Of a DNA stretch of 64,000 nucleotides, positions 11,101 to 22,499 are shown piece by piece. The position numbers were made by a program, and so were the translations under genes. Within the stretch, counting starts at the first letter, position 1, and each line of letters opens with the position of its first letter. Origin of the DNA: Ornithodoros turicata (Eukaryota > Arthropoda > Arachnida > Ixodida > Argasidae); NCBI RefSeq assembly GCF_037126465.1, contig NW_026999355.1, positions 1,240,001 through 1,304,000 of the forward strand, given 5' to 3'. Below the pieces are notes generated by a model. That model did no database searches. It was given only the letters and a program-made list of their open reading frames with translations, and had not been told where the DNA came from.

Positions 11101-11714
11101 GTAAAGGCACACTACACATACGCATAAACAGTTCAAGATTAATCACTTTGCATATCTTGTGAACTATCTGACGACACACTAGACAAGTCTTCACTTAAGA
11201 CATTATCATAGATCACCACAATCTTTTTTGCTGCATGTGTCACTTCGATGTCTTGGGTTGAATCTGATGATGTTGATGTATGCTGTCGCTTTTTCACCTG
11301 TCCTGCGTCTGGACTGAACTTGCTGTTGATGCGGGATTTCTAGGCGCTGTGGGTGCGGGAATTGCGGAAATGTGTCGTCTTGCCATTGGAGTTGATTGCG
11401 CTTCAGCTTTGGCTATCGGCGTTATTTGTACGTCAGAGTCGTCTTTGTCGGGAGATTCTGTTGACGAAGTCTCTGTGGTGTCTGATATTTCATGCTCTTT
11501 AGTTGTATCTTACTTTGTTCTTGCCTCTGAAGCGGGGGCCAAATTAAAATCGTGGACAGATGCTGCGGCCTCTAAAGAGTCTGGCATCTCATCCATGTCT
11601 TCCAAAGAAAGCTCCTGCGCACAACTTGTGCCATTTCCTGTCACACGGCTTTCTTTTTGTTCCGGTAAAGGTAGCCGCGGAAAAGCCTCCTTCGTTACTT
11701 CTATCCTGTGTTGT

Positions 11715-12438
11715 TCATCCGAAGTTGGGCCCATCCCGTTCCTCGTCTCGCATTTCTCCCATCATGGCTGGTTGTCTGACAACATCCGACAGAAGCCGTC
11801 TCTTGCGGAAACAATCCGCCGACGCGTGTCTTCCGCCACAGCGTTTGCACGCCGATGCGCACTCTGATGTTTCATGGCCATATGTAGAACAGCGATTGCA
11901 AAAGGGTACTGTGCACCCTGCACGCATATGACCTTCACGTTTGCATCGGCTACACACCCTGCGAATGTCGAAGTAGTCGCAGGTAACTCTGTGACCTAGT
12001 ACTCTCAGAAAGTTTGGGACTGGGTGTTTGACCTCCATTTCTATTTCCACTATGCGGTTTCCATTTCGCACTGTAGGCCGGTCTCCTGAGAAACCCCACT
12101 CGATTTTCTTCACTTTTCCATGAGGTACCAGCGCCCTCATTAAATACTCATCAGGTATAAAGACAGGTAGGTGCATGCATGTTACCCGGGTGACTTGAGC
12201 CCCCGACGACTCTAGAGTGGAAGGTACTCCGGCTATAACGATGACACCTTGAGAAAGTAGTTTCTCCTCCACACGGGCACGGTGGAAAGAGATGACACAG
12301 ACATAGCTTATCCCGTCCAGCTTCGGCTGGGACGATACCTAGCTTCCCGCTCCCAATTTCAGGAACTGTCACTTTTTCTACTATCACTCTGTGGGCTGGG
12401 TTTCCAACCTCCTTTCGTCGGACCGACAGCGATTGCAC
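11715..12438 (-). pseudogene. LINE ORF1 relic with three CCHC knuckles
   Basis: The product would be the RNA-binding chaperone of the LINE RNP. In the 185-codon part (12272-11715) three knuckles are visible: CSRCKREGHMRAGC, CNRCSTYGHETSEC and CKRCGGRHASADC, at about residues 110-160. They follow a conserved RRM-like/gag region (HGKVKKIEWGFSG). The N-terminal part runs in another frame (12438-12151), so there is at least one frameshift near 12270. Its C-terminus is cut relative to typical Tx1-like ORF1. Confidence 0.7.
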
Positions 12439-12579
12439 TAAAAAATTCCTCGCGCGTTATACTGAAGTACCCCGAGAAGCATGATGTTCGGCTATTTTTC
12501 CCGATAGGATAGATCCTGAATATCACTGTCAATTATCATGAACTTGAGTAAATTCGGCACGCTCTTCATGTTGGTGGAT

Positions 12580-12780
12580 AAAAAAGTGACCTTTACTTGG
12601 CAAATTTCAGGGTTCACTTCGCAAAAATTTACATAATTAAACTTAGGTTACATGACATGGACATCAGGAGGTGGCAAAAACCCACTAAGAACAAATGCCA
12701 TTGACAGCGTGATTCTAGGTGGCGTAGTTTTTTAATTATAATTCAATGACACATTTTGTGGGACTCCCTGTATATTTATT
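12580..12780. repeat. Possible mariner-type element end
   Basis: ttttgtgggactccctgtata at about 12755-12775 is the reverse complement of tatacagggagtcccacaaaa. That resembles the tacagggtgtcccaaaa ends of many arthropod Tc1/mariner MITEs. The partner end was not found, so this is a fragment at best. Confidence 0.3.
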
Positions 12781-12949
12781 TATCTGACTGTGATTATCTG
12801 ATTACTTTTTTATTGTGATCCCAATATAAGTGTGGTGAAAGAGGTGGTGGCTTCAGCACTTCTGTGGTAAACAATTGTGCAGCCTCAGCAGTTTTTTTTG
12901 TGAGCAGTTGTCCAGTGAGCAATTGTCTATGATTCGATATAACCATATT

Positions 12950-13842
12950 GAAAATAATAACTAACAATTGTGGTTGGAATAATGTGAAAGCAATGCGACA
13001 CTGTTATCTGGTCACGATAATTTCAATTTACATAATGCTTGAATCGGTGACGGTAACGTATAAATGCACAAGTAGATCAAAGTTTCTCAAACTCGCCTGG
13101 CATCATGCAAATCTCTCTGCCTGTCAGCCTGTAAGGGATAAAAGTAAGGGTAAGGACATCCTTTTTCAGACACCACAGAAAAGCATGGCTTTGACAAAGC
13201 TCTCTTGTAGTTCCTCTCCGTTTCCTCTCTCCCTGCCACACTCTCATTGTTTCACTTCAAGCGATGCTCCATCGTTCAGTCAGGCTACGTTCGTCCACTG
13301 ACCGTAATCTCCCACCGGGAAGGCCACTTTAGGATAGGCTGCCGGAATAGCGGTCGTATTTGGCGGACTGAAAGGTTTCCGAAGGGGAAATGGGACAAAC
13401 ATTTCGTCTACGTGTAATAACATTAGAACTGTACGCTTCGCAAATTGGATGCCTGAATTTGACAGTTTTCCCTATTATTTCGACACTCCTATGGAAGAGA
13501 CCGCTATAAGTACTCGTAGTTTCAGTCCCATTTCCCCAGAAGCTTTCAAAAAGCTCTCGAACAAGACAAGTTTCGTCAAAATCAGTCCAGTAGTTACCGA
13601 GCAATCAGCCAAAGTTTCTCCCATAGAAAATATATGGGGCTCCGCAGGTCATATCCCCCGTTAAAATGGACCCATCAGTGTGTAGAGTGGGCTGTGCTCT
13701 GGCTTACCAATCAGCGTGAAGTGGGGCGGAGCCAATCAGTAGTCTTGGAGTAGGGGCTGAGCCAATTAGCATAAAGGAGCTGCCTGAATGAATTAGTAGG
13801 CTTCGAATGGGCCAATCAGCGTGAAGGGGGCGGAGTCAAACC
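12950..13842. other. No gene; short degenerate tandem repeats at 13690-13835
   Basis: A block of about 36-45 bp containing gccaatcagcgtgaagggggcgga recurs three to four times with decay between 13700 and 13835. The rest shows no coding signature or RNA gene. Confidence 0.4.
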
Positions 13843-14145
13843 AGCTAATAAACCTCTACCCGAGAAACGTCATCATGACGTTGTAGACACACCGAAACCA
13901 AAACAGATCGAAAGGGGACAGCTGGGTTCCACGAATGGCCAATTGTTCCCTGCCTCCTATTGAAAGAATAGTAGGACCGAAGGTTGCGTCCTTTTCAGAG
14001 ATCATCGTAATCCCCTCAGGACCGTGGCTTTCGGGCGTGACCTTGTTCGCCACTAGCTTTGAACGTAGTTCAACTCTACCAAACTCGTGGCGCTGTCGGA
14101 CATTATGACGTCATTTGTTTACAAACAGGTAGAGGTGTATTAGCC
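13843..14145. mobile_element. MITE-like inverted-repeat element, about 303 bp
   Basis: gctaataaacctctacc at the left end and ggtagaggtgtattagc at the right end are inverted with one mismatch. Subterminal acgtcat motifs are also inverted. No duplication of the target is clear. Confidence 0.45.
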
Positions 14146-14596
14146 TAAAGAGGCGAGGCTACGGTCGCCCAATCAGAGGACTGAGAATTGGCTTGTGTTG
14201 GATTAGAAGTCGATTTTGGATTAGAATTGGATTGTGTTGGATAAGAATGGAACTAGAATTGGCTTCTATTGGATTCGAAAAAGTGGTCGTAGTATGGTGG
14301 AGACATTACTACTAACATTGCATAGCCATGCACGTACCATAAACCGTTCGACACAACCATGGAAACTCCCAATTTTTCCAGTTGAGATTCGTGTGAGCTC
14401 CCAAGACACCACCGTGACAATATGTGTAGTGTCATCAAATACAGCAACTCCCTTCTGAGGCCCTAGGAAGAGCTAGGATAATACTGTGAACAAGTGCTAT
14501 AGATCGCGGAGGGGGGGGGGGACTGCTCAGATGAGACGAGCTTCTAATAATGGTGTCGGGACGTTACGATGTTACATGTGAGGTTTATCGGCCTAT
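14146..14596. other. No recognisable gene
   Basis: Contains short imperfect repeats of gaattggattgtgttgga (14190-14275) and a G homopolymer at 14511-14520. Nothing else is identified. Confidence 0.3.
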
Positions 14597-14815
14597 AGTA
14601 TGGCGACATGTTGCACGTGCCGCATGGAAGGACTGCGGATAATTTCGAGCACCTGGGGCTCTTTTGACGTGCGCCGGAAATCTCCGACACACAGTACTGT
14701 AAGCAATGTTTACCTCTCCCACATTGCTAAAGTCCTCGACCGGGATCGAACCCATGATCTCGAACTCGGCAGGCCAACACGTTCCCGACTGGGCCACTGA
14801 GGAGGACTACAAGCT
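14597..14815 (-). repeat. tRNA-derived SINE
   Basis: On the minus strand, a tRNA-like head has box A (tggcccagtcgggaac, about 14801-14780) and box B (ggttcgatccc, about 14752-14742). A body follows, ending near 14597 in gcacgtgcaacatgtcgcc. A 5'-truncated relative lies at 24757-24905. Confidence 0.65.
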
Positions 14816-15307
14816 ACTCAATGACGGCGATTGCTATATCTGGAACTTCGCTATTGGAATCCGACATCAAATAAACGTGGACTTTTCGTTACATGTGCAG
14901 CACAACTGTTTTAGCCTAGCTTATGTGAATGCAAAAAGTATGACGAATAAAGCATACTTCTTTTGCTTTCTTTTTTGTAGTCATAATCACAGAAACGGGG
15001 CTTCAAGTGCTGTAATGAACTGTGAACAGGTACTATATACATACTTCGAGTGGTATCTGGGTCAGGAGTTCGTAAAACTAAAATTCGGAATGCTAACGTG
15101 TGATGGACTCGACATCCATATCATTAGGCCCTGAACGGTGCTTCAGATTTCTGTGTGTCGCTCGATAGAAAACTTGGAATTACATTATTCGTGAATACTG
15201 TAACTGTATTATACTTTCAATGAAGACGTGTTTCGACACGACCCTTATACTGTACTGAACACATGACGTGGCTTCATTAGTAGATGGTCACGAGCAATGG
15301 TTGGTTG
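14816..15307. other. No recognisable gene
   Basis: An open frame of 142 codons crosses 14706-15134 but begins inside the SINE and carries no family motif. I treat it as fortuitous. Confidence 0.3.
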
Positions 15308-15597
15308 GATTGAGTCAGTGATGGGCAGTAACTACTTTGAAAGAAGTTTAACTACGACTACTACCTCCTTGTATTAATAGTAATTGTAACTACAAACTAA
15401 CTACTTTTTAAAACAGTAATTAAACTACAGCTCCCACTACTACAAAGTAGTTTCAATTACTTTTGCAACTACATTTTCGGTACAAAGCATAAATGTTGGT
15501 GGGAGGTAGGTAAAATAGTCTCACTGGTCATAACTCTTCAACTAAGAACATGAATGCAGAGACAAACGTGCACTAGATTATCGCACAAGCCAGTATA

Positions 15598-15620
15598 CGG
15601 AGAGAGAGAGAGAGAGAGAC
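15598..15620. repeat. (GA)n microsatellite
   Basis: About ten ag dinucleotides in a row inside the hAT-like element. Confidence 0.9.
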
Positions 15621-16342
15621 CAGAAAAGGACCACAAACTTTATCACCAGACCTCATGTGTTCAGGTGTATTAACGCCTTACACACATACGTTGTGCTGAA
15701 CACCGTGGAATATCAAGCACCTTGTATATTTAATTTGCTTACATCTGGCTTCAATGTTCAATGATTTTTTCTTGTACACTTACTCTCAGGTACATTTTCG
15801 CTGGAGACCCCACACCAGATTTCGCGGACAGACAAAGGGGCTACAAAAGGTAACAAGATTTAAACAAAACAATGCCATGTGAAATGGTGCTGGCTTATCG
15901 GGTGTCTGGCGCTGCTATTGTAACGTAAGCACTACTTTACATTCACAATTTTCCCTTAAACTTATGTGCCATCTCAGCATCGGTTCACTGTGACATTAGT
16001 GTATATTGACTAGAAACCTATGCTGGGTAGGGTTACTGTAGACCAGAAACTGATGCCTTCTTGTACAACCATCAAGTTATTTGATTAGGGACCTTTAGCT
16101 TTTGGCGCTCCCAGATAGGATGCGATGGGGGCAGAACCTGCAGGCTGCAGTGAAGTTTTTGCTTCCTGCTCTCACGTTGACATCCTTATAGCAGTGTTCA
16201 ATAACGAAAGGGTCTATCATGACAACATTAACAATCAAACAGGACGCAAAGAGACACAGCAATGAGCCTGCAAGACAGATGTTTTTTGCCTAGATTGGCT
16301 TGGATCGCTGTGACTTGGCGCTTGTCTTCGGTCTCAGCCGTG

Positions 16343-18557
16343 ATGTGATGTGATGTGATGTGAATAAAGAAAAAATGGGGATGTAAGTTTCGACGAAGTC
16401 AAACTGGCTACCCCAGTACACTTAATACAGAAAGTTCAATCTGATGATGAGATGATGAAAACGCAAAAGGATGATGTCCAGAGACGAACAGAGATGATAA
16501 TTGAGTTCAACATGTAGGTCAAAAGTTCAAGAGCTGCGCCCGAGTTAGAGTAAAGTGGCGGAATCACTGGGGGCACACACAGGACACATCACACATTCAC
16601 CGTGTCATAGGATGTCCATAAGCCCGGTTGCATGCAAAAAGTCTTCAAGTGCCCTTAGCGCCTTGTCGGACGAAGAAGGACCTAATAGTTTCGTGATGTC
16701 GAAGGCTCGGGAGTCCAAACGAGAGAGGCTTGTATCTAATGCCCTTCGGCATCGACGTACTTCTGACACCTGAGAAGGATGTGTTCTACATCCTCTACAA
16801 CGCCACACTCACTACAGTTCGGAGAGTCTCGCTTTCCGATTTTGAAGAGGAGACGTGCGCTGTACGGTACATTGAGCCGTAGCCTATGTAGGACAGTTGT
16901 CGTTTGTCGCGTAAAGGAAGGTGGCACTCGAAAGCGTAACCCTGGGTCGACCTTATACAGAAGCGAATCCCGAGCCGATCCTGTTAACCAGGAGGTATTG
17001 CACATTCTTTGTTTTAACTCGTTCAGCATTCGCCCCGCGTCACCCTTGGTGAAATAAATGGGCAACACCTGGGCGCGCCTTAGTTGAAGAGCCCAGCGTG
17101 CAGCAGCCTCCACAGCCTCGTTACCTGCAATGCCACAGTGGCTAGGGATCCACTGCATTTGGATGTCATGACCTTTTAAAACTGCTGCATGGTGTGCGTG
17201 TAAGACATCTTGTGCTGGTGTCGCCAGAGATCCCGTAGTAAACATGGTAGCTAGGGTCTGTAACGCACATTTTGAGTCGCTATAGATGGTCCAGCGAGCA
17301 GCTGAAGATTGTAAGTTGATGAAACTTATTGCCAAGAGGACTCCATAAAGTTCAGCGGCCGTTGCAGAGGTGACGTGAGACAGCCGCACCGCTCTCTCAA
17401 TATTCGCCTCCGGGATAACAAATGCACACGAGGAGCCGGATGATGTCGTAGAGGCATCCGTGAAAATCTGCATCCTGCCTGCGGAGCTGTTTAGTAGCTC
17501 AAGACTGAACTGACGAAGAACATGCGTTGGTATATCCTTCTTTCCCGGGAGTCCAGGCACACTAGTTCTTACGTCAGGAGGCTGCAGGACCCATGTTGGG
17601 ATATCTGGTAATGCATGTGGCTTGTGTTTCGGAATAAGACCACGTTGTGTCTGGATAGCTTGGGTAAAAGAAGAGTGGTGACGACTCATAATGGCTCGAA
17701 GCTGAGGATGGCGATGGTGACGCGTTGCCAACAGCACGTAGTGGCGGAACGTTTCTTGCATCCTGAGAGCTGATACAGGTGGTTCCCGTGCTTCTGCCAT
17801 GGCTAAAGCGTTTGACGTTGCTCGAGGAAGGCCAAGACAGAGCTTGACGCCCTTTGCTAGGATAGCCTCTAACACCTTCTCTGTGGTAACAGGGAGGTTG
17901 TGTAGCAAGGGGATGTGGTGCGCAACCATCTGACTTATAAGAGATCGGTGAACGCTGAGCATTGCCCGAGGAGATGTGCCCCACCGGGAACCGCATAAGT
18001 AACGAAGAACATTAAGACGACTCTCAGCTCTTGCTTTTAGACAGCGCACCTCCGCTACCCTTGACAAACTCCGGTCGAGAGTAACGCCGAGAAAGCGGTG
18101 ATGTGGTACACGACGTACCTGATGATGACCAATTTGTAGCTGAAATCTTTTAAGATGGCGACGCGTAAAAGGCAGCATTACAGTCTTTTCTGAAGACAGG
18201 TCCATGCCTCTCTCCAGCAGGAAGTGCACTACGCGATCAAGTGAAGTCTGAAGGCGACGCTGTAAAGCAGGCCACTGCTTTCCCGATGACCATATACAGA
18301 TGTCATCTGCGTAGAGACTAACAAATACCCCTTTGGGCAAGAGACGAGGCAGGGCAGCCATGACAGCATTGAAAAGTAAAGGACTGAGTACGCTCCCCTG
18401 TGGTACCCCTGCTGACAATGTATGCAAACTCGTGTCGCCTTTTGCTGTTCTCACGAAAACAGACCGACCATTAAGAAAAGCAGCAATCCAGCGAAGACCC
18501 CGGCCAGTGACGTTGAAACTGTATAGGTCGTAAAGGACATGGTTGTAGCTCATGGTT
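16343..18557 (-). mobile_element. I-group LINE, 5'-truncated, nested in hAT-like element
   Basis: Bounded by an exact 13-bp target-site duplication, ggtctcagccgtg, at 16330-16342 and 18558-18570. The 3' end on the minus strand is a short tandem tail of cacat units in place of poly(A). The element retains RT from motif A onward, RNase H and the terminal knuckle. It was truncated at its 5' end on insertion. Confidence 0.88.
16605..18553 (-). pseudogene. LINE ORF2 C-terminal part: RT, RNase H, zinc knuckle
   Basis: The 605-codon frame 18553-16736 holds RT motif B (AGVPQGSVLSPLLFN), the catalytic box (LYADDICIW) and FLGVTLDRSLS. It then has RNase H with FTDAS, AAELYG, YSDSKCALQ and WIPSHCGIAGNEAVE, giving the D-E-D-H set. 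A terminal knuckle CSECGVVEDVEHILLRC follows. One indel in gaaggg near 16740 shifts the frame; the family C-terminus resumes at 16605-16740 (LLGPSSSDKALRAL...TGLMDIL). The endonuclease is lost by 5' truncation. RNase H after RT assigns it to the I group. Confidence 0.85.
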
Positions 18558-18756
18558 GGTCTCAGCCGTGTCCAACTGAGCCAACGGCTGTTCCGTAGTT
18601 AAACTACAGTAGTTAACTACGAAAAATGTAGTTTTACTACTAGCTTCTAATTACTCTTCGTTGAATAGTTGCAATTACCTTATAACTACATTGAAAGTAG
18701 TGTAATTACTAGTTAAACTACATGTGGTTAAACTACTGCCCATCACTGGTTTGAGT

Positions 18757-19370
18757 GTTATTTCCACAAGTGCAAGCCTGAGATTGTTTGTCACAGATGT
18801 CTACACTGCAGTGACATTTTGAGCGATTAACTCAATGAGCGAACAAAACCTATCTTAACAAAATTGATTGCCAGTACGGGCCAGGTCCTTGACCCAGCCA
18901 GCAACCACAGCTATAGACCCTATAGACTCACTTCTATTTGTATACAAGAGGACGCATATGCGCATGCGCATAGAGCAGACGTCGCTGGTGGGCAAAAGGG
19001 AGTAGGAAACGGCATGGTGTGTGCGGTATGTTTGGCCTTCTTGTACCCCATTAGATACGCCACATTGCGGCATGCCTTCAATAACGACCGAATACGCCTA
19101 GTGACTCTATGGCAGTTTGGCCATTCGGCTATTCTGTGATCTTTTGGCGCCCGGAGAAGCGGGACTCGCCGTGACGTCATATCGCTTCGCCCACTTACTT
19201 GACAACACTTGATGACACACACACGATCCGCCCACTTGGCCGTGGCGGCATGGGAGGATTTCAAAGCGGTAGCTATGATCCAAAACGGTGCCACAGGCGT
19301 AGACGCCACCCGTCGCGTGACGTCAAATGACGCGCTTTGAGACAGGCTCCTCCCATTTGCCAAATTCTCC
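18757..19370. other. No recognisable gene
   Basis: CpG-containing sequence with several tgacgtca-like motifs (about 19170 and 19318). Open frames are short and unconserved. Confidence 0.3.
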
Positions 19371-19385
19371 TAATTAACGGCTCTG
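19350..19385. repeat. Terminal repeat of a P-like/hAT-like family (right end)
   Basis: cccatttgcc...ttctcctaattaacggctctg aligns with the right end of the 827-bp element at 45603 (cccattaatggcc...cccttttaatatacggctctg). A similar end lies at 24208. No left partner was assigned. Confidence 0.4.
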
Positions 19386-19660
19386 CACCAAACCGGAGCC
19401 GTTTATAGAGAGGTTTTGACAATTCTTTGATGTCTTGCCGTCAGGAAGGAGGAGCTTACTGTGAACGTCAAACGCGTCATCTTCAGGCCCAGAAGCCGGC
19501 TAAGGCGAGCTGCTTAAGCCAAGAAGAGTCAAGACGCGTGATGGTTGTTAAGAATGGCCGAGGAGGAGACGCCATTAGGGGACCTTTGGTTGACAGACGT
19601 ATGGTGTTGCCTCGTGTAGGTTGCACCTGTATAGTGCGGCGTCTCCTGGCCTTGGCAGCC

Positions 19661-19790
19661 AAAAAGGGGTGCTGCGTGGCCGTGAACTGCAACAACTCTC
19701 GTGCGAAAGGCTTCTGCGTGTACTGCAAGTTTCCGAGATAGCCCAAAAGAAGATGCGTATGAGATCAAAGGACAAGGCGTGGTGGCGACA
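19661..19790 (+). pseudogene. THAP zinc-finger relic
   Basis: A 26-codon stretch ending at 19741 reads KKGCCVAVNCNNSRAKG followed by FCVYCKFPR. That matches the start of the C2CH THAP domain (C-x2-4-C then FPxDPxxRxxW). After an in-frame stop, PKRR continues for a few codons and then decays. THAP domains bind DNA in P-element transposases and in THAP transcription factors. The second half (C-x2-H) is not recognisable. A left-terminus-like sequence (cggagccgtttatagagagg) lies about 270 bp upstream, so the relic may come from a P-like transposase. Confidence 0.55.
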
Positions 19791-19797
19791 GGGGAGC

Positions 19798-20856
19798 TAC
19801 CCCAAGAACACACTGTCATCCCAGGACTATCCTAAGGTTGTCAGATGGGGACAGGTATGGCATCCCTAGGATGTCAAAATCTGATCCTCAGAATGTCATA
19901 ATACTGCCACTTTGGCATATGAGATGACGTCCCCGAGGCTATCCCTCGCCCATCCTCAGGGACCAATTTAGGACAGTTTAAGTACACATGAAGGACAATG
20001 CTTTCCGTCAATTCTCTGCTTTGATTTGTTTTATGTATTTTGTGTTTTCTGGCACGCACATCCGCCAAGTGCTTAGAGAAGTTGCACCAAATTGCAATGA
20101 CACCAAAGTTATGGGGGCGTTTTTGTTGTTCCTGTGGGAAACAGAATCTTGTGAAGGACACTAAGTCTGAGAAATCCTCATAAGGGTGGGACAAGCCTTA
20201 AGCTTGCCCACTCGGAAACCCACTCCGAAAGGTACTAGAATTCTCTTCCGAAGCCGAAACAGATACCATTTGTTGCTTACAACGCGTCCCTCCGTAAATA
20301 CGGGAGTCCTGCTAGCCTGCTACGCAAAACGAAGGGTGAGCTCTCAATGCTTCTTTCGATTACGCAAAGAAGAAATACTCAAAGCGAGGAATCGATTGAA
20401 GTATTAGGTTTGCCTCATTCCAAAGTCTATGTTTCTTACTCACGTTGGTTTGAGACATTCAGGTAGGAACTTTGAAACTCAAAAGTAGTGCGACAGCATC
20501 GCGCGTTTCTGTTCTTTCCACGAGAAATCGTTCATGTATCATAGACAGTCATTCTTTTTGGCGGCAGGGAATTTTACGCTGGGCCACCCTTTATTTAAGA
20601 AAAATATCAGTCAGGTCCCAGGATCGGCCCAAAAACAAAACCAATGTGTTTAGGGAGTCTGAGCACGTAAACTAAACAAAATACTATTTCTCGTCCCCCT
20701 AGCTACCCGCAGGGACGGGCACAGGACGTACCTGAATGACTCTTCACGGACAGTCCGCGAGTGTTATCCTCAGGACGTTATGGGCATACACCTCGAAGGA
20801 CGAGGACACGATGACACTGTGGGAACATCCTGAGGACCATGTGTGTTCTTGGGGTA
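19798..20856. repeat. Inverted pair taccccaagaacacac, about 1.06 kb apart
   Basis: taccccaagaacacac at 19798-19813 is exactly inverted at 20841-20856. Both sides also contain gtcctnagga-type motifs. This could be a decayed fold-back element. Between them, 20186-20230 matches part of the dispersed repeat described at 7426. Confidence 0.35.
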
Positions 20857-20869
20857 TGCCAACAGCGAG

Positions 20870-21660
20870 CTTGAGGTGGGACATTCATTTGAGGTAATAC
20901 GTTCATGAAACAGAAAACTGCAGCAATGACTTGGGGATATTGGCAGGACAAGACACTGGTCAGGAAGAAATACAAAAAAAGAAAAAAAAAGAATACACGT
21001 TGTCTTCTGGAATTGTCGGTTTCGTGTCTTTGCAGCAACGCCTGTCTTTGATGTCGGTAGGAACATGTTTTACGCGTGTATAACCTATTAGTGATAGTTT
21101 GCTTTAGTTAGCTTTGCTTTATTTTTACTTTAGTTAGCTTTTTACACGTATATAATTACGTTCACATGTGAAGCACTGACGAGGATTTTTGACTATAGAC
21201 ACACTTTGACAGCAGCCAGTTCGGGATCCATCGGGCTGACGGTAATGAAAACTGAAGTCGTCAACAGTGCCCGGTATTTTTACGCACGTTGTAGTTCGAC
21301 ATCCTCCAAGGACACGATTGCAGTTTATCGTTTCAAAATTCTGTAGTTCCATCGTTTCATCTTTAGTCTGTAGTTGCACTTTTGTGTTTGTCTTGATGTT
21401 GATTGATTTTGAACAGTGTTTGATTTTGAATTGACAATTTGATGCTCTGACTTTTTGACGTGGCATTCATTTTGAACAATGTGCGATTTTGATTTGACAT
21501 GTAATATTTTGAAAATTGAACTTAGTCTTCCTTAGATCCTTAATTCCATGGCATCAGTGACGTAGCGGGAGGCTAGGGGGGGGGGGGGGGGGCTCGAGCC
21601 CTCCGTATCTGCCACAGGGCGTCCCACGCAAATCGTGCAAATCCGAGGAGAAAAGATAAT
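20870..21660. other. No recognisable gene
   Basis: AT-leaning sequence with a (gctttagtta) repeat near 21100-21140 and a long G tract at 21579-21592. No coding signal. Confidence 0.3.
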
Positions 21661-21663
21661 ATA

Positions 21664-22494
21664 CAGGGTGTTTCACCTAAAGGGATAAAACATTCTAACT
21701 GGCAACGTACTCACCGGATGATTGTGAGACTTTCGGCAATCACCTTCTGGAAACTTTTGCCGCAATTTAGACATGCTTTGAACAGTTTTTAATTGAGGAA
21801 AACATTTTTTTTTTCAATCGAACTTTGAAAATTACAGAGTGAACGTCACTGTTTTTTTTGTTTTTTTTTACAGAAATATGAAGTCCTCCATGGATAACCG
21901 CAGACCCAACAAAAACACACAGTAAAGCAACGGAAATAGCAACAACAAAAAAGTAGTAGAAGTGCTGTTTAGCACCGCCTGCTTGATTGTAGCAAAAAAA
22001 GTGCGCACGGAAGGCGCGGCGAGAGGAGGAACGGTGCCTGCCTCTTGTCTTACCTTTCATTCCCCTGCTTTGACCTTGATGGTGGTGACGACCGTCTTAT
22101 CACAAAGAAAGCAAAATTGGTGAAGGCGGGGACACTTCCTCCTCTTGGAGAACATTTCGCGTGCGCTTTTTTGCGACAATAAAGCAAGCAGGCCTAAAGC
22201 AGCGCTTTTACTTATTTTTTTTTTTCGACAATTTCTGTTGACACCATACTGTGCATAGTTCTTGTTCGTTCTGCGGTTATCCATGCAAGACTTCAGATTC
22301 CTGTAAAAAAGTGTGGTTGTCTTGGCTGTTTTCAAAGTTCAATTGAAGAAATATATTTTCCTCACTTAAAATTGTCAAAAGCCTTCCTAAATGTCGGCAA
22401 AAGATTCCTGAAGGTAATTGCCGAAGGTGCCACAATCATCCGGCGAGTCCGTCGCCAGTTAGAATTTTTTTATTACTTTAGGTGAAACACCCCG
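21664..22494. mobile_element. 831-bp fold-back DNA element, TA target site
   Basis: The ends cagggtgtttcacctaaag and the complement of ctttaggtgaaacaccccg are inverted and flanked by TA on both sides (21662-21663, 22495-22496). Inverted similarity continues inward for about 300 bp per arm, including ttctaactggc, cggatgattgtg, tggataaccgcag and gaagtc. The whole element is therefore an imperfect palindrome around about 22080. TA duplication suggests the Tc1/mariner superfamily. No transposase is encoded. Confidence 0.7.
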
Positions 22495-22499
22495 TATAT

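Larger units (their letters stand above)
7802..12470 (-). mobile_element. L1/Tx1-group non-LTR retrotransposon, broken
   Basis: A minus-strand LINE with the order ORF1 zinc knuckles, APE endonuclease, reverse transcriptase and C-terminal zinc knuckle. The reverse transcriptase signature SPGPDGL and the LDQKQAFDKV motif place it in the L1/Tx1 group. All ORFs are disrupted by frameshifts. The 5' end near 12470 and the 3' end near 7802 are approximate; no poly(A) or target-site duplication could be fixed. Confidence 0.75.
6375..12935. mobile_element. Possible 6.56-kb inverted-repeat DNA element (Mutator-like by TSD)
   Basis: Two inverted segments of about 85 bp, roughly 6382-6464 and 12848-12929, align at about 75% identity. 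Shared blocks are gacaattgct, attgctcac, actgc-gaggc, accacagag and gaagcc. The pair is flanked by a perfect 9-bp direct repeat, gatataacc, at 6366-6374 and 12936-12944. A 9-bp duplication with long terminal inverted repeats is typical of Mutator-like elements. No transposase is left inside. The interior holds a 95-bp MITE, a perfect hairpin, a truncated U1 gene and an L1/Tx1-like LINE. Later insertions make the original content uncertain. Confidence 0.55.
15316..18748. mobile_element. hAT-like DNA element with nested LINE
   Basis: Both ends read cagtgatgggcagta inwards (15316-15330 and the complement at 18734-18748). They are flanked by 8-bp duplications, gattgagt (15308-15315) and gtttgagt (18749-18756), which match at 7 of 8 positions. 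The 8-bp duplication and CAGTG-start ends are hAT characteristics. Subterminal regions are dense in tagtt/aactac motifs, as expected for transposase-binding repeats. Without the nested LINE the element is about 1.2 kb and has no transposase, so it is non-autonomous. Confidence 0.8.

Noticed and set aside
11280..11931. Plus-strand frames of 195 and 123 codons
   Set aside because: They lie opposite the LINE ORF1/ORF2 region and have no motif of their own; the minus strand carries the zinc knuckles.
14706..15134. 142-codon plus-strand frame
   Set aside because: It starts inside a minus-strand SINE and has no recognisable family or promoter.
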